A stretch of 33,569 nt of DNA from contig MAAY01000093.1 of NCBI GenBank assembly GCA_002162795.1, positions 807-34,375 of the forward strand, in the 5' to 3' direction. Positions within the stretch are counted from its first letter, which is position 1. Each line of letters begins with the position of its first letter. The notes under the pieces were generated by a model. It searched no databases and was not told the DNA's origin. It saw only the letters and a list, made by a program, of their open reading frames with translations. Shown one piece after another: positions 7,474 through 16,632 of this stretch. Made by a program: the position numbers and the translations under genes. Source of the stretch: Rhodobacterales bacterium 56_14_T64. GTDB taxonomy: Bacteria > Pseudomonadota > Alphaproteobacteria > Rhodobacterales > Rhodobacteraceae.

Positions 7474-8829
7474 TTAGGTCTCGGGTGAATTGGCGTGACC
7501 CACCAGCTTGGCCTGCATCCAGGCGGCGGTTCGCAATAGCTTGTCGTCTTCTTCCAAACCGCCAATCAGCTGCACCCCGATAGGCAGGTTGTTTTCGCCA
7601 ACCAGCAGCGGCAGGCTGATCGCAGGTAGACCTGCCAAAGTCCAAAGAGTGCAGAACACCGGATCACCGGTGGTATTGGTTGTGAGCCGCGGAGCCTCGC
7701 CGGTGGCGCAGGGGGCGAGAATGGCATCGAAGTCATTGAAGTGTTCGGCAATAGACACTTCATAAGAGCGTTTGGCTTCTAGGGCGTCCTCATACTGTGC
7801 GATGCTTATTTTCCTGGCCCGTTCGATCACTGGTTGCACGGTGTTGCTGATCAGGTCCCAGTGGTTTTCAAAGGCCCTGCCCAAATGCTGGTTGATTTCA
7901 TATTCGTGAATAGTGGCCTGAACTGCGACCAAATCCGTCATTTGAGGCGTCGGGGGCAAGCGCTCGACGCGGTGCCCGAGACGGCTGATTAGCGCATCCA
8001 GACCTGCACGCGCGTCATTGTCCAGGCGACTGTTGAACGGCAGGTCAAAGCAGGCAATGTTGGGTTGCACTGGTGCCTCGGCGCGGGCGCCGCGGACCAT
8101 TTGTGGTCGGGGGCGGGCAAAGCTGAGTGGATCACTTGGATCATAGCTGCCGATTACATCGGTCAGCAGCGCGATGTCCTCTAGTGTGCGGGCAAATCCA
8201 CCAACTTGGTCTAATGAAGCCGAGGTTTGCAGTATTCCACGGCGCGAGATCACCCCACGGGTGGGTTTGAAGCCGTAGACCCCGCAGAACGAGGCAGGGC
8301 GGATCATTGATCCGTTGGTCTGAGTGCCGATCGCCAGTGGCACTTGATGCGCTGCCACCGCTGCGGCCGAGCCGCTTGATGATCCACCGGGGGTGCGTAA
8401 CGGATCATGTGGGTTGGTGGTGTCGGTGGGGTGCATAAAGGCCAGTTCGGTTGTCTTGGTCTTGCCAAGGATCACCGCGCCCGCCTCGCGCAATCGCTCG
8501 ACGATGCAAGCATCGGCCTCTGGTTGGCGCCCGGCAAAGATCGTCGAACCTCGTTCGGTCGGCATATCGGCCGTATCGATGACATCCTTCAACCCTATAG
8601 GTACCCCGTGCAAAGGGCCGGTTGCCCGGCCGCTCTTGCGGATCAAGTCCATCATCCGCGCCGAGGCCAATGCTTCATCAGGATCAAGATGGGACCAGGC
8701 GCGGATCGTTTTATCCGTCTCTTCGATGCGCGCCAGACAAGCCTCGGTCAGCTCTTCCGACGAAAAATGGCCGGCACAGATACCGTCAACAGCTTGACTG
8801 GCGGACAACAGATTTAGGTCACGTTTCAT
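7474..8829 (-). CDS. Amidase of the amidase-signature (AS) family
   Basis: 451-residue AS-family hydrolase that would cleave a carboxamide to acid and ammonia; substrate unknown. The catalytic Lys-Ser-Ser triad is visible: Lys81 (IGLKDVIDT), Ser150 (TPGGSSSGSAA) and Ser174 (TQTNGSMIRPAS). Their spacing (93 and 24 residues) equals that of malonamidase E2. No signal peptide is seen. I chose the ATG at 8829 because it overlaps the stop of the upstream permease remnant as TAATG, a coupling arrangement; a GTG at 8841 has a ribosome site too close to it. The gene appears intact although both flanking transporter genes are broken. It could alternatively be annotated as an Asp/Glu-tRNA amidotransferase A-like protein, but no gatB or gatC is present. 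Confidence 0.85.
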   Translation of the reverse strand: MKRDLNLLSASQAVDGICAGHFSSEELTEACLARIEETDKTIRAWSHLDPDEALASARMMDLIRKSGRATGPLHGVPIGLKDVIDTADMPTERGSTIFAGRQPEADACIVERLREAGAVILGKTKTTELAFMHPTDTTNPHDPLRTPGGSSSGSAAAVAAHQVPLAIGTQTNGSMIRPASFCGVYGFKPTRGVISRRGILQTSASLDQVGGFARTLEDIALLTDVIGSYDPSDPLSFARPRPQMVRGARAEAPVQPNIACFDLPFNSRLDNDARAGLDALISRLGHRVERLPPTPQMTDLVAVQATIHEYEINQHLGRAFENHWDLISNTVQPVIERARKISIAQYEDALEAKRSYEVSIAEHFNDFDAILAPCATGEAPRLTTNTTGDPVFCTLWTLAGLPAISLPLLVGENNLPIGVQLIGGLEEDDKLLRTAAWMQAKLVGHANSPET

Positions 8830-8983
8830 TATGGGATCCACACTCCAAACAGATAGTCAGGCAACCATAGCGCAATCCCCGGCAACTGGTACATCAGGAA
8901 CATGCAGAAAATCACAATGCCCAGATACGCCATACTTCCCTGGAAGTTCTCCATCAGCAGGGCCCGTTTTTTTGAACAAGCGA
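8829..8983 (-). pseudogene. C-terminal remnant of a membrane permease gene, probably TRAP large subunit (DctM-like)
   Basis: Just upstream of the amidase, the minus strand reads in frame through LLMENFQGSMAYLG, IVIFCMFLMYQLPG and IALWLPDYLFGVWIP before a TAA that overlaps the amidase ATG. A final hydrophobic helix followed by a P-x-I-A-L-W-L-P-type end is typical of TRAP transporter large permeases. The frame runs back only to about 8983, where the LysR gene takes over, so the rest of the gene was lost. Assignment to TRAP rests on this short tail and is moderate. Confidence 0.5.
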
Positions 8984-9901
8984 TCAAAACCGAGATAGGA
9001 CCGCATCAAGTAGCCGTTCCGCTGCCCGCGAGAGCTGTTTGCCACGTTCCATGATGACAAAGTAGGGCGACACCATAATCTTGCGTTCCAGGTTGAGCAC
9101 GCAGAGATTGGCGCCGGTCGCACGGCTAGTCAGCAGGTTGGCGACTTCTTCGGCAAGTGTGGCGATAGTGTCGGATCGCTCGAGTAGCCCAAGCATGACA
9201 ACAAGGGACGATGTGTTGGTGATATGGGGCGGAATTTTGGTTCCACTTGCCGCAAAGGCTTCCTCGATAGCGCTGCGGATCGGCGACCCGCGTTCCTGAA
9301 TTGTCCAATCATAGCTGGATAGATCATCTAACGAGACTTGTGTTTCCTGGGCGAGAGGGTGGGTGTTGCGCACCACAAGTGACACAACTTCTGAGCGGGC
9401 AGGCAGGATGTGAAAGGCGCGGCTGTCATAGTCATGTGGAAGTCGGGCAATGATGAAATCGAAATGGGCTTGCTCTAATCGACGGATCATCTCTGTTGAT
9501 GGGCCAACCTCGATTGTGGTTTCAATCTTTGGAGAGCCTTTTTTGAGGTCCAGAATTGCAGGTACCAGACACCGTATGGCTGGCCCGGTGACCGATCCGA
9601 CTTTTACCTCTCCCATTTCGCCGTGTCCCAAGCCGTTGACCTCGGCCTCAAGGGTTTCAAAGCCTGATAGAATAGACTGGGCATGGCGGACAAAGGCCTC
9701 GCCAATGGGTGTCGGGTACATTCCTTTAGGCGAGCGGATGAAAAGGGGCGCACCGATATCCGTTTCGATTTCTGCCAAGGTTCGCGAAGCAGCGGGTTGC
9801 GACAGGCCAATCGATTCAGCGGCAAACTGCAGCTTGGTCGTCTCAGAGATCTTCACCACAAGCCTTAAGTGATGAGTTTTTAGTTTACGGGTGAAGTCCA
9901 T
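8984..9901 (-). CDS. gbpR: LysR-family regulator, GbpR-like
   Basis: 305-residue LysR-type transcription factor. The N-terminal winged helix-turn-helix is at about 8-65 (AAESIGLSQPAASRTLAEIE), followed by an effector-binding domain from about 95. In Agrobacterium, GbpR is the divergently encoded regulator that activates the sugar-binding protein gene chvE in response to L-arabinose, D-galactose or D-fucose. Here the gene likewise diverges from a chvE-type gene with 148 bases between starts, so the same role is inferred. The gene ends against the permease remnant at 8983, so it was probably brought next to that older operon by rearrangement. The regulator family is certain; the GbpR identity rests on context and overall likeness. 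Confidence 0.8.
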   Translation of the reverse strand: MDFTRKLKTHHLRLVVKISETTKLQFAAESIGLSQPAASRTLAEIETDIGAPLFIRSPKGMYPTPIGEAFVRHAQSILSGFETLEAEVNGLGHGEMGEVKVGSVTGPAIRCLVPAILDLKKGSPKIETTIEVGPSTEMIRRLEQAHFDFIIARLPHDYDSRAFHILPARSEVVSLVVRNTHPLAQETQVSLDDLSSYDWTIQERGSPIRSAIEEAFAASGTKIPPHITNTSSLVVMLGLLERSDTIATLAEEVANLLTSRATGANLCVLNLERKIMVSPYFVIMERGKQLSRAAERLLDAVLSRF

Positions 9902-9902
9902 T

Positions 9903-9960
9903 CACATGCATACCATTTTTGTAATGTCATTGGTCAAGAAGCAAATTTGTTTGGTATGTG
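9903..9960. promoter_or_regulatory. Imperfect inverted repeat in gbpR-chvE intergenic region (candidate LysR site)
   Basis: ATACCA (9910-9915, preceded by CACATGC) faces TGGTATGTG (9952-9960). The right arm reversed is CACATACCA, matching the left arm with a 4-base insertion. The AT-rich segment between them and the divergent layout fit a LysR autoregulatory and activation region. No -35/-10 pair is called. Confidence 0.45.
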
Positions 9961-10036
9961 AGCTGTCGGTATGAGTCAGCTCGGGTTCGCTAACCCGCAA
10001 AATCAAAACACGCACACCCAGCATTGTGGGGTGTGC
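9961..10036 (+). promoter_or_regulatory. Structured leader upstream of chvE (three successive hairpins)
   Basis: Three small stem-loops follow each other: AGCTG/CAGCT (9961-9965 with the match near 9977-9981), CGGGTT/AACCCG with a CGCT tetraloop (9982-9997), and GCACACCC/GGGTGTGC (10012-10019 and 10029-10036). The last stops 3 bases before the GGGAGG ribosome site of chvE. This could tune translation or protect the 5' end of the message. It does not match a riboswitch class that I recognise. Confidence 0.45.
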
Positions 10037-10049
10037 CAGGGAGGACACC

Positions 10050-11102
10050 ATGAAACTCACATCACTTTTGGTTTCGGCAACCGCCGCGATTTCTTTGGCC
10101 ACTGGGGTATTTGCCGAAGGCACTGTTGGCATTGCCATGCCTACCAAATCTTCGGCACGTTGGATTTCGGACGGGAATTCGATGGTCGAGCAGTTCGAAG
10201 CAGCTGGCTTTACCGCTGATCTGCAATATGCCGAAGATGACATTCCCAACCAGTTGGCACAGATTGAAAACATGATCACCAAAGGTGTTGATGTTCTGGT
10301 CATTGCTGCCATCGACGGAACCACATTGTCGAACGCTTTGGAAAACGCGCATTTTGCTGGCATCAAGGTCATCGCCTATGACCGCCTGATCCGTGACAGC
10401 GAATATGTCGATTACTATGCGACATTCGACAACTTCAAGGTTGGCGTACAGCAGGCCTCGTCTCTGGTTGCTGGTTTGGAAAAAGTCTTTGGCGACGGAC
10501 CTTACAATGTTGAGCTGTTTGGTGGATCGCCTGACGATAACAACGCCTATTTCTTCTACAATGGCGCGATGTCGGTTCTGCAGCCGCTGATCGATGCCGG
10601 CTCCGTTAACATTGTATCCGGCCAAATGGGCATGGATACCGTGGGGACGTTGCGTTGGGATGGTGCCGTTGCACAGGCCCGCATGGATAACCTGCTGTCC
10701 GCTCACTACACCGACAAAACCCTGCACGGCGTTCTGTCGCCATATGATGGGCTGTCGATTGGTATCCTGTCATCACTGAAAGGCGTCAGCTATGGCTCGG
10801 ACGATCTAAAGATGCCAATCGTGTCTGGTCAAGACGCCGAGGTTCCCTCGGTTAAATCCATGCTGGCCGGCGAGCAGTATTCGACTGTGTTCAAGGACAC
10901 CCGTGAGTTGGCGCGTGTCACTGTTGGTATGGTTCAGGCCGTGCTGGAAGGTGGCACACCTGAGATCAACAACACCGAAACCTATGACAACGGTGTAAAG
11001 ATCATCCCGTCCTACTTGCTAGAGCCGGTTTCAGTTGATGTTTCCAACTGGGAAGAAATCCTGCTTGGGTCTGGGTACTACACTGAAGACCAGATCAAGT
11101 AA
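10050..11102 (+). CDS. chvE: Periplasmic multiple-sugar-binding protein, ChvE type
   Basis: 350-residue binding protein of the ABC sugar importer encoded with the next two genes. The N-terminus is a signal peptide ([19 protein letters not shown], cleavage after VFA). The mature part has the two-lobe periplasmic-binding-protein fold of the xylose/galactose class ([16 protein letters not shown], then [12 protein letters not shown] and VIAYDRLI). ChvE proteins bind L-arabinose, D-galactose, D-glucose, D-xylose and D-fucose, which fits the arabinonate-pathway genes downstream. The start at 10050 has GGGAGG 8 bases upstream; an in-frame ATG at 10026 lies inside the leader hairpin and would disrupt the signal peptide. 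Regulation by the divergent LysR gene is inferred. Confidence 0.93.
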   Translation: MKLTSLLVSATAAISLATGVFAEGTVGIAMPTKSSARWISDGNSMVEQFEAAGFTADLQYAEDDIPNQLAQIENMITKGVDVLVIAAIDGTTLSNALENAHFAGIKVIAYDRLIRDSEYVDYYATFDNFKVGVQQASSLVAGLEKVFGDGPYNVELFGGSPDDNNAYFFYNGAMSVLQPLIDAGSVNIVSGQMGMDTVGTLRWDGAVAQARMDNLLSAHYTDKTLHGVLSPYDGLSIGILSSLKGVSYGSDDLKMPIVSGQDAEVPSVKSMLAGEQYSTVFKDTRELARVTVGMVQAVLEGGTPEINNTETYDNGVKIIPSYLLEPVSVDVSNWEEILLGSGYYTEDQIK

Positions 11103-11120
11103 TTCAAACACTTGATCTCA

Positions 11121-11150
11121 GTCCTGCCCATACTCCCAGTTGGGCAGGAC
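11121..11150 (+). other. 10-bp intercistronic hairpin chvE-gguA
   Basis: GTCCTGCCCA (11121-11130) pairs perfectly with TGGGCAGGAC (11141-11150) over a 10-base loop, 18 bases after the chvE stop. No U-run follows, so transcription can continue into gguA. The likely effect is 3'-end protection of the chvE part of the message, or partial attenuation. Confidence 0.75.
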
Positions 11151-11168
11151 ACCACTCTCTCATTGAGC

Positions 11169-12695
11169 ATGACTATGAACACTCTTCTCGAAATGCGCGA
11201 TATCACCAAGATTTTTCCGGGTGTGAAAGCCCTGGATACGGTCAATCTGGCGGTGCGTGAAGGCGAAATTCACGCGATTTGTGGTGAAAACGGCGCCGGT
11301 AAATCCACATTGATGAAAGTCCTGTCCGGTGTTTATCCGGCAGGCAGTTTCGACGGCGACATTGTCTATGACGGCGAGGTTGCCCAGTTCCAGGGTATCT
11401 CTGACAGCGAAAGCAAAGGCATCATTATTATCCATCAGGAACTGGCGCTTGTGCCGCTGATGTCGATTGCCGAAAACCTGTTTATGGGCAATGAAAACGC
11501 CTCTAACGGCGTTGTTCAGTGGCAAAAAACGTTCAAAGAGACCGAGCGGCTTTTGGCCAAGGTTGGGCTGAACGAAGCGCCGGGAACGCTGGTCGATTCC
11601 CTTGGTGTAGGCAAGCAGCAGTTGGTCGAAATTGCCAAGGCGCTGTCGAAAGAAGTCCGGCTTCTTATTCTGGATGAGCCGACAGCGGCATTGTCTGAGG
11701 CCGACAGCCAAGCGTTGTTGGACTTGATCCTTGAGTTGAAGACGCAAGGCGTGACTTCGATTATCATCAGCCACAAGCTGAACGAAGTGCGGCGGGTGGC
11801 GGATACGGTCACCGTTATTCGCGACGGGGCGACGGTTTCCACATTAGATGCTCGCACCGAGGACATCTCAGAGGATCACATCGTACGGGATATGGTTGGC
11901 CGGGACATGGCCCATCGCTATCCGGATCGAAAACGCCGGGCCGGTGATGTTCTGATGGAGGTCAAAGACTGGAACGTCTGGCACCCCGAACATGCTGAAC
12001 GGCAAGTCGTTCAAGACATTAACCTGACGGTCCGAGCGGGTGAAGTGGTTGGCATTGCCGGTCTTATGGGCGCGGGCCGGACCGAATTGGCGATGAGCAT
12101 CTTTGGCCAAAGTTATGGCCACAATATATCGGGCTCTGTCGAGATCGACGGAAAACCAGCCAATGTCAGCAACGTGAGCCGTGCGATTAACGCTGGGCTG
12201 GCTTACGTGACTGAGGACCGTAAGTCGCTGGGTCTGATCCTGGACGAAACCATCCAACGCAATATCACCCTGACTAATTTACCTAAGGTGTCTTCGAACG
12301 GCGTGATCGCCGAAGCCAAAGAATCTCAGGTGGCGGAAAAGTATCGCGAAGCGATGAACATTCGCACCCCCAGCGTGTTCCAGAAAGTCACCAATCTTTC
12401 CGGCGGAAACCAGCAAAAGGTTGTGTTGTCCAAGTGGCTGTTTGCGGAACCCAAGGTGTTGATCCTGGACGAACCCACGCGCGGCATCGATGTCGGTGCA
12501 AAATTCGAAATTTACAACATCATCAACGAGCTAAGCGCGGACGACAAAGGGGTCATCATGATCTCCTCTGAACTGTCCGAGCTGTTGGGGATGTGTGACC
12601 GTATTTACGTAATGAACGAAGGTGCTTTTGTCGGGGAACTCACCGCTGACGAAGCTAGCCAAGAGCGCATCATGTCGCTCATTGTGACCAACTAG
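11169..12695 (+). CDS. gguA: Multiple-monosaccharide ABC importer, ATP-binding protein
   Basis: 508-residue protein with two fused ABC domains, as usual for the ribose/xylose/galactose importer class. Domain 1 has Walker [10 protein letters not shown] (39-47), signature [15 protein letters not shown] and Walker [12 protein letters not shown]. Domain 2 has the degenerate Walker [10 protein letters not shown], signature [15 protein letters not shown] and [11 protein letters not shown]. It closely resembles Agrobacterium GguA (also named MmsA) and sits between chvE and the permease gene. I chose ATG 11169 ([14 protein letters not shown]); the ATG two codons later is equally possible. The longer frame from 11112 runs through the intercistronic hairpin and is unlikely. 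It powers uptake of ChvE-bound sugars at the inner membrane. Confidence 0.92.
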   Translation: MTMNTLLEMRDITKIFPGVKALDTVNLAVREGEIHAICGENGAGKSTLMKVLSGVYPAGSFDGDIVYDGEVAQFQGISDSESKGIIIIHQELALVPLMSIAENLFMGNENASNGVVQWQKTFKETERLLAKVGLNEAPGTLVDSLGVGKQQLVEIAKALSKEVRLLILDEPTAALSEADSQALLDLILELKTQGVTSIIISHKLNEVRRVADTVTVIRDGATVSTLDARTEDISEDHIVRDMVGRDMAHRYPDRKRRAGDVLMEVKDWNVWHPEHAERQVVQDINLTVRAGEVVGIAGLMGAGRTELAMSIFGQSYGHNISGSVEIDGKPANVSNVSRAINAGLAYVTEDRKSLGLILDETIQRNITLTNLPKVSSNGVIAEAKESQVAEKYREAMNIRTPSVFQKVTNLSGGNQQKVVLSKWLFAEPKVLILDEPTRGIDVGAKFEIYNIINELSADDKGVIMISSELSELLGMCDRIYVMNEGAFVGELTADEASQERIMSLIVTN

Positions 12696-12707
12696 GAGGT
12701 CGTACCA

Positions 12708-13907
12708 GTGGAACTGGCAGAGACAAAAACACAAGAAAACCAGCCTGCGGGAATTGGTCAATATCTATTGGGGCACCTGCGCGAATTCGGACTATTGTTT
12801 GCGCTGATTGCGATCATGGGATTTTTCCAGGTCGTGACCGGCGGCACCATGCTGAAGGCGATCAATATAACCAACCTGTTCCTGCAGAACAGTTATATCA
12901 TCATCATGGCGCTGGGCATGTTGATGGTCATCGTTGCAGGTCATATCGACTTATCAGTTGGCTCGGTCATGGGGTTTGTCGGCGCTTTGGCTGCTGTCAT
13001 GATCGTCAACTGGGACTGGCCGATGTACACTGCCGTTCCGATCTGCCTGATCGCCGGCGGATTGATCGGCGCTTGGCAGGGCTATTGGGTGGCCTATTGG
13101 AAAATCCCGTCCTTTATCGTCACCTTGGCTGGCATGCTGGTGTTTCGTGGTATGTCTTTGTGGCTGCTCGAAGGGCAATCTGTTGGTCCATTCCCCCGTG
13201 AATTTCAGGCGCTGTCGACCGGATTTGTGCCGGATCTCATTGGCAGCGGCAAACCTAATGTAACCGCATTGGGCACCGGTATCATCGCAGCCGTTCTGGT
13301 GGTCTGGATGGGGCTGCGGGGCCGCGCCCGGGATCGGCAATACGGGATCGAAGGCGAACCGGTGCTGTTCTTTGCGATCCGCAATGCCATCGTAGCTGGC
13401 GCGCTGATCTTTGTGACTTACAAACTGGCGAACTTCCGAGGCCTGCCAAATGTGCTGATCTCGATGGTTGTACTGACCGTGGTCTATACTTTCGTGACGG
13501 AAAACACTGTGCTGGGGCGTCGTGTCTATGCGCTGGGTGGCAATGAGAAAGCAGCCAAATTATCCGGCATCAAGACTGAGCGGCTGGCCTTTCTGACCTT
13601 CGTCAACATGGGTGTGTTGGCGGCGCTGGCGGGGCTGATCTTTGCGGCGCGGCTGAACACTGCAACACCCAAGGCCGGGTTTGCCGTGGAGCTGGACGTG
13701 ATCGCCGCTGTGTTCATCGGTGGTGCATCAATGTCGGGCGGCGTGGGCAAGATTGTCGGCGCGGTCACCGGGGCTTTCATCATGGGTGTGCTCAACAACG
13801 GCATGTCGATCATGGGGATTGGCATTGATTATCAGCAGATCATCAAAGGTCTGGTGCTGCTCGCGGCTGTGTTCTTCGACGTCTACAACAAAACCAAACA
13901 GGGCTAA
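12708..13907 (+). CDS. gguB: Multiple-monosaccharide ABC importer, permease
   Basis: 399-residue inner-membrane permease of the branched-chain-amino-acid/ribose permease superfamily with about ten hydrophobic segments. Typical family motifs are ALGMLMVIVAGHIDLSVGS near residues 63-81 and AAVFIGGASMSGGVG near 335. It is longer than RbsC (about 320), as expected for GguB/XylH-like permeases. The start is GTG at 12708 with GGAGG about 8 bases upstream, 12 bases after the gguA stop. It forms the channel for the GguA/ChvE importer. In Agrobacterium gguC follows here; in this genome catabolic genes take that place. Confidence 0.92.
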   Translation: MELAETKTQENQPAGIGQYLLGHLREFGLLFALIAIMGFFQVVTGGTMLKAINITNLFLQNSYIIIMALGMLMVIVAGHIDLSVGSVMGFVGALAAVMIVNWDWPMYTAVPICLIAGGLIGAWQGYWVAYWKIPSFIVTLAGMLVFRGMSLWLLEGQSVGPFPREFQALSTGFVPDLIGSGKPNVTALGTGIIAAVLVVWMGLRGRARDRQYGIEGEPVLFFAIRNAIVAGALIFVTYKLANFRGLPNVLISMVVLTVVYTFVTENTVLGRRVYALGGNEKAAKLSGIKTERLAFLTFVNMGVLAALAGLIFAARLNTATPKAGFAVELDVIAAVFIGGASMSGGVGKIVGAVTGAFIMGVLNNGMSIMGIGIDYQQIIKGLVLLAAVFFDVYNKTKQG

Positions 13908-13918
13908 GGAGCAGAGAC

Positions 13919-15661
13919 ATGACTTTCAAACCTGCCGAATGGCCCCGCAAGTTGCGCAGTCAGGAATGGTACGGCGGTACATCTCGCGACGTGATCTACC
14001 ACCGGGGCTGGATGAAGAACCAGGGTTACCCGCATGACCTGTTTGATGGTCGTCCGGTTATCGGCATCATGAACACGTGGTCAGATCTGACACCCTGCAA
14101 CGGCCACCTGCGCGAGTTGGCGGAAAAGGTAAAGGCTGGGATCTGGGAGGCTGGTGGCTTCCCGGTTGAAGTGCCGGCGTTCTCGGCATCCGAGAACACA
14201 TTTCGCCCCACGGCGATGATGTTCCGTAACCTCGCCGCGCTATCGATCGAAGAGCAAATGCGCGGTCAGCCGATTGATGGTGCCGTCCTGCTGGTTGGCT
14301 GTGACAAAACCACGCCCAGCCTGCTGATGGCAGCTGCCTCAACCGATCTGCCCTCCATCGTGGTTACCGGTGGCCCGATGCTGAACGGCTACTTCCAAGG
14401 TGAACGCGTCGGGTCCGGCACCCATCTGTGGAAATTCTCCGAGGCAGTAAAAGCCGGGGTAATGACCCAGGAGGAATTCCTGGAAGCCGAACAATCCATG
14501 AGCCGGTCTTCGGGCACCTGCAACACTATGGGTACGGCCTCGTCGATGGCATCAATGGCCGAGGCTCTGGGCATGGCGCTGTCTGGCAATGCCGCCATTC
14601 CTGCGGTGGACAGCCGCCGCCGGGTTATGGCGCAGATGTCGGGGCGTCGTATTGTGCAGATGGTCAAAGACGATCTGAAGCCCTCGGATATCCTGACCAA
14701 ACAGGCCTTTGAAAACGCCATTCGTACCAATGGGGCCATTGGTGGCTCGACCAATGCGGTTGTGCACCTGTTGGCCATCGCCGGGCGTGTGGGTATTGAT
14801 CTGACGCTGGACGACTGGGATCGCTGTGGTCGCGACGTGGCCACCATCGTCAACTTGATGCCCTCGGGTAAGTACCTGATGGAAGAGTTCTTTTACGCCG
14901 GCGGTCTGCCGGTGGTGCTCAAACGGCTTGCTGAAGAAGAGTTGCTGCACAAGGAGGCTTTGACCGTTTCTGGTTTGACTATGTGGGAGGAGGTCAAAGA
15001 GGCCGTCAATCACAACGTTGATGTCATTTTACCGCTGGAAAACGCGCTGACTGATCAAGGCGGCATCGCCGTGGTCAAAGGTAATCTGGCCCCTGCGGGC
15101 GCGGTTCTGAAACCTTCTGCGGCCTCGCCGCACCTGTTGCAACACCGGGGCCGCGCCGTAGTGTTCGAGGACATCGACGACTACAAGGCGCGGATCGAGG
15201 ATGATGATCTGGACATCGATGAAACCTGCGTCATGGTGCTGAAAAACTGTGGCCCCAAAGGCTATCCCGGCATGTCCGAGGTTGGCAACATGGGACTGCC
15301 GCCCAAGATCTTGAAAAAGGGCATCACAGATATGGTGCGCATTTCAGATGCCCGCATGTCGGGCACTGCGTATGGCACCGTAGTTCTACACACAGCCCCC
15401 GAGGCAGCGGCAGGTGGACCGCTAGCCGTGGTTCAGAACGGCGACATGATTGAGTTGGACGTGCCCGCCCGGCGTCTCCATCTCGACATTTCAGACGAAG
15501 AACTGGCCACCCGACTTGCCGCATGGGAGCCTACGCACGATCGGGCGCCAAGCGGCTATGCCTGGTTGCACCAACACCACGTCGAAGGCGCCGATACCGG
15601 CGCCGACCTTGATTTCTTAAAAGGTTGCCGTGGGTCGCCTGTTGGAAAGGACTCGCATTGA
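13919..15661 (+). CDS. araC: L-arabinonate dehydratase (IlvD/Edd family)
   Basis: 580-residue sugar-acid dehydratase that removes water from L-arabinonate to give L-2-keto-3-deoxyarabinonate; related enzymes also accept D-galactonate or D-fuconate. The [2Fe-2S] cysteines are at 60 (TPCNGH), 128 (VGCDKTTP) and 201 (SSGTCNTMGT), matching the pattern of the Rhizobium enzyme. The catalytic Ser is in DARMSGTAYG near 480. Length agrees with that enzyme (about 579) and is shorter than Edd. A ribosome site AAGGAG lies 7 bases before the ATG, 11 bases after gguB. The stop overlaps the next start by one base (TGATG). The symbol follows Azospirillum usage and must not be confused with the E. coli regulator AraC. 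Confidence 0.88.
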   Translation: MTFKPAEWPRKLRSQEWYGGTSRDVIYHRGWMKNQGYPHDLFDGRPVIGIMNTWSDLTPCNGHLRELAEKVKAGIWEAGGFPVEVPAFSASENTFRPTAMMFRNLAALSIEEQMRGQPIDGAVLLVGCDKTTPSLLMAAASTDLPSIVVTGGPMLNGYFQGERVGSGTHLWKFSEAVKAGVMTQEEFLEAEQSMSRSSGTCNTMGTASSMASMAEALGMALSGNAAIPAVDSRRRVMAQMSGRRIVQMVKDDLKPSDILTKQAFENAIRTNGAIGGSTNAVVHLLAIAGRVGIDLTLDDWDRCGRDVATIVNLMPSGKYLMEEFFYAGGLPVVLKRLAEEELLHKEALTVSGLTMWEEVKEAVNHNVDVILPLENALTDQGGIAVVKGNLAPAGAVLKPSAASPHLLQHRGRAVVFEDIDDYKARIEDDDLDIDETCVMVLKNCGPKGYPGMSEVGNMGLPPKILKKGITDMVRISDARMSGTAYGTVVLHTAPEAAAGGPLAVVQNGDMIELDVPARRLHLDISDEELATRLAAWEPTHDRAPSGYAWLHQHHVEGADTGADLDFLKGCRGSPVGKDSH

Positions 15662-16596
15662 TGCACATCGCGCTTGTAGGAATTGGCAAAATCGCCATCG
15701 ACCAACATGTTCCAGCTCTCACCGCTTCGCCTGATTGGGAACTTTCGGCCACTGTGTCTCGCGCGGGCTCTGTCGACGGGATTCCGGTTTTTACAGACTT
15801 CGCCCAGATGCTGGAGGAACGTCCTGATATTCGCGTTGTCTCGCTGTGTTTGCCGCCAATCCCGCGCTTTGACTATGCGGCCATGGCGATCCAGGCTGGC
15901 CGCCATGTTATGCTGGAAAAACCTCCAGGGGCAACGTTATCCGAGTGTCATACACTCGAGGCCATGGCGCGTGCCAAACGGCTGTCGCTCTATGCCACAT
16001 GGCACTCGCGTGAGGCTGAAATGGTGGCCCCAGCCAAGGCTTGGCTAAAGGGTAAGACGCTGCGTAAATTGCACATCAACTGGAAAGAAGATGTGCGCCG
16101 CTGGCATCCCGGTCAGGACTGGATCTGGGAGCCAGGTGGGCTGGGCGTGTTTGATCCGGGCATCAATGCGCTGTCCATCGTGACCGAGATCCTGCCAGAT
16201 CCGATCCATCTTATGACCGCAACTCTGGAAGTGCCGGAAAACAAGCAGGCGCCCATCGCGGCGAAACTTGATTTCTTTCATCCACACGGGGCAGGGGTCA
16301 CAGCTGATTTCGACTGGCGGCAAGAAGGTGAGCAGACCTGGTGCATCGATGCCGAAACCGACCAAGGGGTTTTGCGGCTTTGGAACGGTGGGGCGAGAAT
16401 GGCAATCGACGGGATCGAGGTGAAACCCTCAGGTCGCGATGTTTCCGAGATTTCCGGTGAATACCCAAGGCTGTACCAGAAAATGGCCCGGCTGGTTGAA
16501 AGCGGTAACGTGGATGTCGACCTGTCGCCGATGCGCCATGTGGCGGATGCCTTCACACTTGGCCGTCGGGAAACCGTCGCGCCATTTATTGAATAG
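15661..16596 (+). CDS. L-arabinose / D-galactose 1-dehydrogenase (Gfo/Idh/MocA family)
   Basis: 311-residue NAD(P)-dependent aldose 1-dehydrogenase, making the aldonolactone from arabinose or galactose. The N-terminal Rossmann fold starts MHIALVGIGKIA; EKPPG holds Lys87, and DPGIN supplies Asp165 and Asn169, the Lys/Asp/Asn set known from the Azospirillum arabinose dehydrogenase. The start at 15661 is chosen because the Rossmann fold begins there, GGAAAGG lies upstream, and it couples to the dehydratase stop. A longer frame from 15625 would add an unrelated leader. No lactonase gene is nearby, so the lactone must open spontaneously or by an enzyme encoded elsewhere. Preference between galactose and arabinose cannot be read from sequence. 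Confidence 0.85.
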   Translation: MHIALVGIGKIAIDQHVPALTASPDWELSATVSRAGSVDGIPVFTDFAQMLEERPDIRVVSLCLPPIPRFDYAAMAIQAGRHVMLEKPPGATLSECHTLEAMARAKRLSLYATWHSREAEMVAPAKAWLKGKTLRKLHINWKEDVRRWHPGQDWIWEPGGLGVFDPGINALSIVTEILPDPIHLMTATLEVPENKQAPIAAKLDFFHPHGAGVTADFDWRQEGEQTWCIDAETDQGVLRLWNGGARMAIDGIEVKPSGRDVSEISGEYPRLYQKMARLVESGNVDVDLSPMRHVADAFTLGRRETVAPFIE

Positions 16597-16632
16597 ATTC
16601 CACAAAGTAAATATGTCTGGAAAGGACATTAT

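Noticed and set aside
8957-8963. Run of seven T (A7 on minus strand) as a programmed frameshift or terminator
   Set aside because: It lies in the permease remnant with no stem before it, and no two useful frames join there.
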